Source: UBA2177 sp964487525 | Lineage (GTDB): Bacteria > Patescibacteriota > Dojkabacteria > SC72 | Reading direction: 5' to 3' | NCBI GenBank assembly: GCA_964487525.1 | Contig: CAZAQC010000033.1 | Coordinates: 1 to 8,597, forward strand | Length of the DNA stretch: 8,597 nt | Part shown: in pieces, positions 6,352-8,597 of the stretch | Layout of the letters: each line of letters opens with the position of its first letter | How positions within the stretch are numbered: position 1 is the stretch's first letter | The notes under the pieces: model-generated | What the model was told of the DNA's origin: nothing | Database searches by the model: none | Seen by the model: only the letters and a program-made list of their open reading frames with translations | Made by a program: the position numbers and the translations under genes

Positions 6352-6841
6352 TACTTTCTTCTTGCGATTTCCTAAATTGATACCACTCTTCAAGATAGTT
6401 TGAACTTGACCAAATCTTAGGATCTCCAACATTGTACTCTACCCTTCCTCCATATTTTTCAACAACTTCCGCCTCTGGAACTTTTTTTGCATTATCTCTA
6501 TCTCCTCCCTTTGTAAATATATCTGGTTTTATTACCTCTAATGGTTCACAACTATCATACCTTGTAGGATGATCATATATTACTACATAATCCACTCCTT
6601 TAAGCTTATCTATAACATATGCCCTATCATTTTCTGGCATAAATGGCTTACCTTTCTTTGTAATACATTGATTGTTCCCATTTAATATAACAACCAAGAT
6701 ATCACCAAATTTCTTAGATTCAGTAATAATGGAGGCATGTCCTGGATGAATAGGATCAAAGAATCCAGAAGTTGAAACAATCTTTTTACCCTTTAATTTT
6801 TCTTCTCTTAATTTAGGAAAATCTTCTAGAGGGATAACCAT
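6341..6841 (-). CDS. Cytidylyltransferase-fold nucleotidyltransferase (HldE C-terminal-like)
   Basis: A 166-residue protein of the nucleotidyltransferase alpha/beta superfamily that transfers AMP or CMP to a phosphorylated small molecule. GFFDPIHPGH (26-35) contains the HxGH catalytic signature. P-x-x-P-E-N-D-R-A (near residue 85), VDYVVIYD, KPDIFTKGGD and EAEVVEKYGGRV follow the order seen in the ADP-heptose synthase C-terminal domain of HldE/RfaE. The usual terminal S-T-T is represented by SSS. No heptose kinase domain is attached and no glycan gene is beside it, so the substrate is unknown; glycerol-3-phosphate or a sugar phosphate are options. It reads divergently from nrdR and ends overlapping trxB. 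No Shine-Dalgarno is seen; a weak TAAAAA lies seven bases before the ATG. ATG 6841 gives a normal N-terminus. Confidence 0.82.
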   Translation of the reverse strand: MVIPLEDFPKLREEKLKGKKIVSTSGFFDPIHPGHASIITESKKFGDILVVILNGNNQCITKKGKPFMPENDRAYVIDKLKGVDYVVIYDHPTRYDSCEPLEVIKPDIFTKGGDRDNAKKVPEAEVVEKYGGRVEYNVGDPKIWSSSNYLEEWYQFRKSQEESTRN

Positions 6842-6887
6842 ATGAATATTTTTACAACTTAATTAGATATACTATCATATATTACTA

Positions 6888-6979
6888 CCTGTAATCTACA
6901 TAACATAACCTGTAGTCATTAATTATTTACACAGATATCCTTTTGTAGAAAGTATAACTACTAATTATCACACTACAGG
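6888..6979. repeat. Three copies of an 8-base CCTGTAGT-type site
   Basis: CCTGTAAT (6888-6895) and CCTGTAGT (6909-6916) are direct repeats 21 bases apart, about two helical turns. ACTACAGG (6972-6979) is the exact inverse of the second. They lie in the 203-base space between the divergent nucleotidyltransferase and nrdR and could bind a regulator. This is sequence observation only. Confidence 0.45.
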
Positions 6980-6989
6980 CCGTTGACTC

Positions 6990-7005
6990 ATACCACCCCT
7001 TGCGT
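6990..7005 (+). promoter_or_regulatory. Degenerate second NrdR box, 31 bases upstream of the strong one
   Basis: Nine of 16 positions agree with the NrdR consensus recalled as acaCwATATaTwGtgt; the outer half-sites (ATACCA and TTGCGT) are kept and the centre is CCCC. The spacing to the strong box is exactly 31 bases, the three-turn spacing commonly seen for paired NrdR boxes. It is weak on its own. Confidence 0.4.
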
Positions 7006-7013
7006 TAACTTAA

Positions 7014-7041
7014 TTAACACATACAATATATTGTGTAAAAT
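7014..7041 (+). promoter_or_regulatory. Candidate promoter of nrdR-nrdD
   Basis: TTAACA (7014-7019), a 16-base spacer, and TAAAAT (7036-7041). Each hexamer is one base off consensus. The -10 ends only three bases before the ATG at 7045, too close for a normal start, so transcription may begin at the ATG itself. Alternatively TACAAT (7022-7027) with TTGCGT (7000-7005) would leave an 11-base leader. Both overlap the NrdR box. Confidence 0.5.
7021..7036 (+). promoter_or_regulatory. NrdR box (operator)
   Basis: ATACAATATATTGTGT matches 15 of 16 positions of the published NrdR box consensus as recalled and contains a perfect 12-base palindrome (ACAATATATTGT). It fills the spacer between the candidate -35 and -10 of nrdR, so bound NrdR should block the polymerase. 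This predicts autoregulation of nrdR-nrdD by dATP/ATP-sensing NrdR. Confidence 0.85.
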
Positions 7042-7044
7042 TTT

Positions 7045-7494
7045 ATGAAATGTCCTTTTTGTGATTGCGAAGCTACTAAAGTTGTAGATAAAAGAGACAA
7101 CAGAGACGACAGTTCTACAAGAAGAAGAAGACAGTGCTTAAGGTGTAGTAAAAGATTTACTACATATGAAAGAGTCGAGAAAGCAGACTTAAGCATAATA
7201 AAGAAAGATGGCTCTTTAGAAAGGTTTGATACTAACAAGATAAGGAAAGGCATAAAAAAGGCTGTAGATGAGAATAAGATTACAGATGACGATATTGATT
7301 TATTTGTAGAAGAAATTGAGAGACACGTCATGAATAGTGAAGAACCTGTTAAGTCCAGAGAGATTGGGATAATGATTTTGGAATGGTTAAAAACTAAAGA
7401 CACATTAGCATATATTAGGTTTGCTTCTGTATACAAAGGGTTCAAGGGTCTTAATGAAATTAAAGATGAAATTAAAAGTCTAGAAAACATATAA
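7045..7494 (+). CDS. nrdR: Transcriptional repressor NrdR
   Basis: NrdR represses ribonucleotide reductase genes when dATP is plentiful. At 149 residues it has the standard length. The N-terminal zinc ribbon has Cys3 and Cys6 (MKCPFC) and Cys31 and Cys34 (QCLRCSKRF), with the basic RRRR stretch and FTTYERVE that mark the family. The ATP-cone domain covers about 49-139 and opens with KKDGSLERFDTNKIRKGI. The start is certain because MKCPFC is the family N-terminus. No Shine-Dalgarno is present. A near-perfect NrdR box lies eight bases upstream, and nrdD, the expected target, follows after 19 bases, so this is a self-contained regulatory circuit. Confidence 0.97.
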   Translation: MKCPFCDCEATKVVDKRDNRDDSSTRRRRQCLRCSKRFTTYERVEKADLSIIKKDGSLERFDTNKIRKGIKKAVDENKITDDDIDLFVEEIERHVMNSEEPVKSREIGIMILEWLKTKDTLAYIRFASVYKGFKGLNEIKDEIKSLENI

Positions 7495-7513
7495 TTTTTT
7501 TATATACAAAGAG

Positions 7514-8597
7514 ATGGCTGCCATAAAAAAGAACAAGATGTTCAAAGTTAAGAAAAGAGATGGGAGAATAGTAAAGTTTGAAAAAGAAAGATTAGTCACT
7601 GGGATATTTAAAGCAGCAGAGAGTGTGGGTGGAAATGACAGGAAAAGGGCTGAGGAGATTGCAGAAGAGGTAATAAAGAGACTAAAAAAGAAATATGCAG
7701 GGAAAGAGTATATTAAATCTCAAGTTATAGCAGATACCGTCACTCAGGCATTGTTAGATATGGGGCATGGAAAAACTTCAATAGCTTTTTCTTTATTTGT
7801 TGATCTCAAAAATCAGGTCAAGAATATCAAATCATTGGTTGATGCAAATACATTAGTAAAGGACTATATAGACAAAATAGATTGGCAAGTTAATGAAAAT
7901 AGTAATATGGCATACTCTTGGCAAGGATTAAATCACTATATTTCTTCTACAGTACAAGCTAACTATTGGTTACATAGTATATACCCAAAAGAAATTTCTA
8001 ATGCAAATATTAATAAGGATTTCCATATTCATGACTTAGGAATGTTGGCAACTTACTGCTGTGGTTGGAGCTTGGAAGATCTTTTACTAAGAGGCTTTAC
8101 AGGAGTTAGGGGAAAGGTTTCTTCTGCACCAGCGAAACATTTAGGAGCTGCATTAGGCCAATGTGTTAATTTCCTATATACTCTTCAGCATGAAGCAGCT
8201 GGAGCACAAGCATTCTCTAGTTTTGACACATATCTAGCTCCTTTCATTAGATATGACAAGCTTACATACAAGGAAGTAAAACAGAAGGTTCAAGAATTTC
8301 TTTATAACATGAATGTACCTACAAGAGTAGGATGTCAGGCTCCTTTCACAAATATTACAATGGATTTAAAACCAACGGGAGAGCTTGCAGAACAGGGCGT
8401 TATCATTGGAGGAGAAATACAGAAAGAGAAATACAAAGACTTCCATAAAGAGATGATTATGCTTAACAAAGCTTTTTGTGAGGTAATGATGCAGGGAGAT
8501 GCACAAGGGAGGCTATTCTCATGGCCAATTCCTACATACAATATTACAAAAGATTTTGATTGGGAGAATAAGAACTACAAATTAATATGGGAAATGA
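7514..8597 (+). CDS. nrdD: Anaerobic (class III) ribonucleoside-triphosphate reductase, 5' half
   Basis: NrdD is the oxygen-sensitive glycyl-radical enzyme that reduces ribonucleoside triphosphates to deoxynucleotides. 361 codons are visible with no stop, and the gene runs off the right edge; the family is usually 600-700 residues, so about half is here. Residues 10-100 are an ATP-cone (KKRDGRIVKFEKERL...) for dATP/ATP allosteric control. The catalytic barrel begins with FHIHDLG (170-176), YCCGWSLEDLL (181-191, holding an active-site Cys), AFSSFDTYLAPFIR (233-246) and TRVGCQAPFTNIT (270-282). The glycyl-radical C-terminus and any activase gene nrdG lie beyond the window. ATG 7514 is chosen because it gives the normal short lead into the ATP-cone; TATATA and a weak GAG precede it. 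It is probably co-transcribed with nrdR. Confidence 0.95.
   Translation, partial: MAAIKKNKMFKVKKRDGRIVKFEKERLVTGIFKAAESVGGNDRKRAEEIAEEVIKRLKKKYAGKEYIKSQVIADTVTQALLDMGHGKTSIAFSLFVDLKNQVKNIKSLVDANTLVKDYIDKIDWQVNENSNMAYSWQGLNHYISSTVQANYWLHSIYPKEISNANINKDFHIHDLGMLATYCCGWSLEDLLLRGFTGVRGKVSSAPAKHLGAALGQCVNFLYTLQHEAAGAQAFSSFDTYLAPFIRYDKLTYKEVKQKVQEFLYNMNVPTRVGCQAPFTNITMDLKPTGELAEQGVIIGGEIQKEKYKDFHKEMIMLNKAFCEVMMQGDAQGRLFSWPIPTYNITKDFDWENKNYKLIWEM

Overview
The window is AT-rich bacterial DNA with compact genes on both strands. A run of ten N's at 874-883 shows that it is a scaffold, probably metagenome-derived. All stops seen (TAA, TAG, TGA) fit the standard code. Most genes lack a Shine-Dalgarno sequence, and at least two have a -10 element directly against the start codon, as in leaderless transcription. 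Together with a class III ribonucleotide reductase and large Cys-rich surface-type proteins, this suggests an anaerobic, small-genome lineage such as a Patescibacteria/CPR member. That placement is inference only.

Layout. 1-3237 (minus strand): a two-gene secreted or membrane-anchored operon. A 515-residue protein with an N-terminal anchor is followed, with a 17-base overlap, by a long Cys-rich signal-peptide protein that crosses the gap and runs off the left edge. 3238-3366: a divergent promoter region. 3367-3687 (plus): a 106-residue secreted-type protein made of three two-cysteine repeats, with the only good Shine-Dalgarno in the window. Its transcript is tiled with about a dozen consecutive RNA hairpins; this is the most unusual object here. 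3791-4552 (minus): a DEDDh exonuclease with an ExoX-type C-terminal motif. 4612-5376 (plus): methionine aminopeptidase, divergent from the exonuclease across 59 bases. 5419-6351 (plus): a thioredoxin-reductase-like flavoprotein with an intact CxxC and altered NADPH motifs. 6341-6841 (minus): an HldE-like nucleotidyltransferase that overlaps trxB tail to tail. 7045-8597 (plus): nrdR followed by nrdD, cut by the window edge, behind an NrdR operator.

Functional links. nrdR-nrdD is an autoregulated deoxynucleotide-synthesis unit for anaerobic growth, and the nearby thioredoxin reductase could supply reducing power. The exonuclease and aminopeptidase are housekeeping genes. The left third is devoted to extracytoplasmic, cysteine-containing proteins of unknown function. 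No tRNA, rRNA, CRISPR, insertion sequence or integrase was seen.
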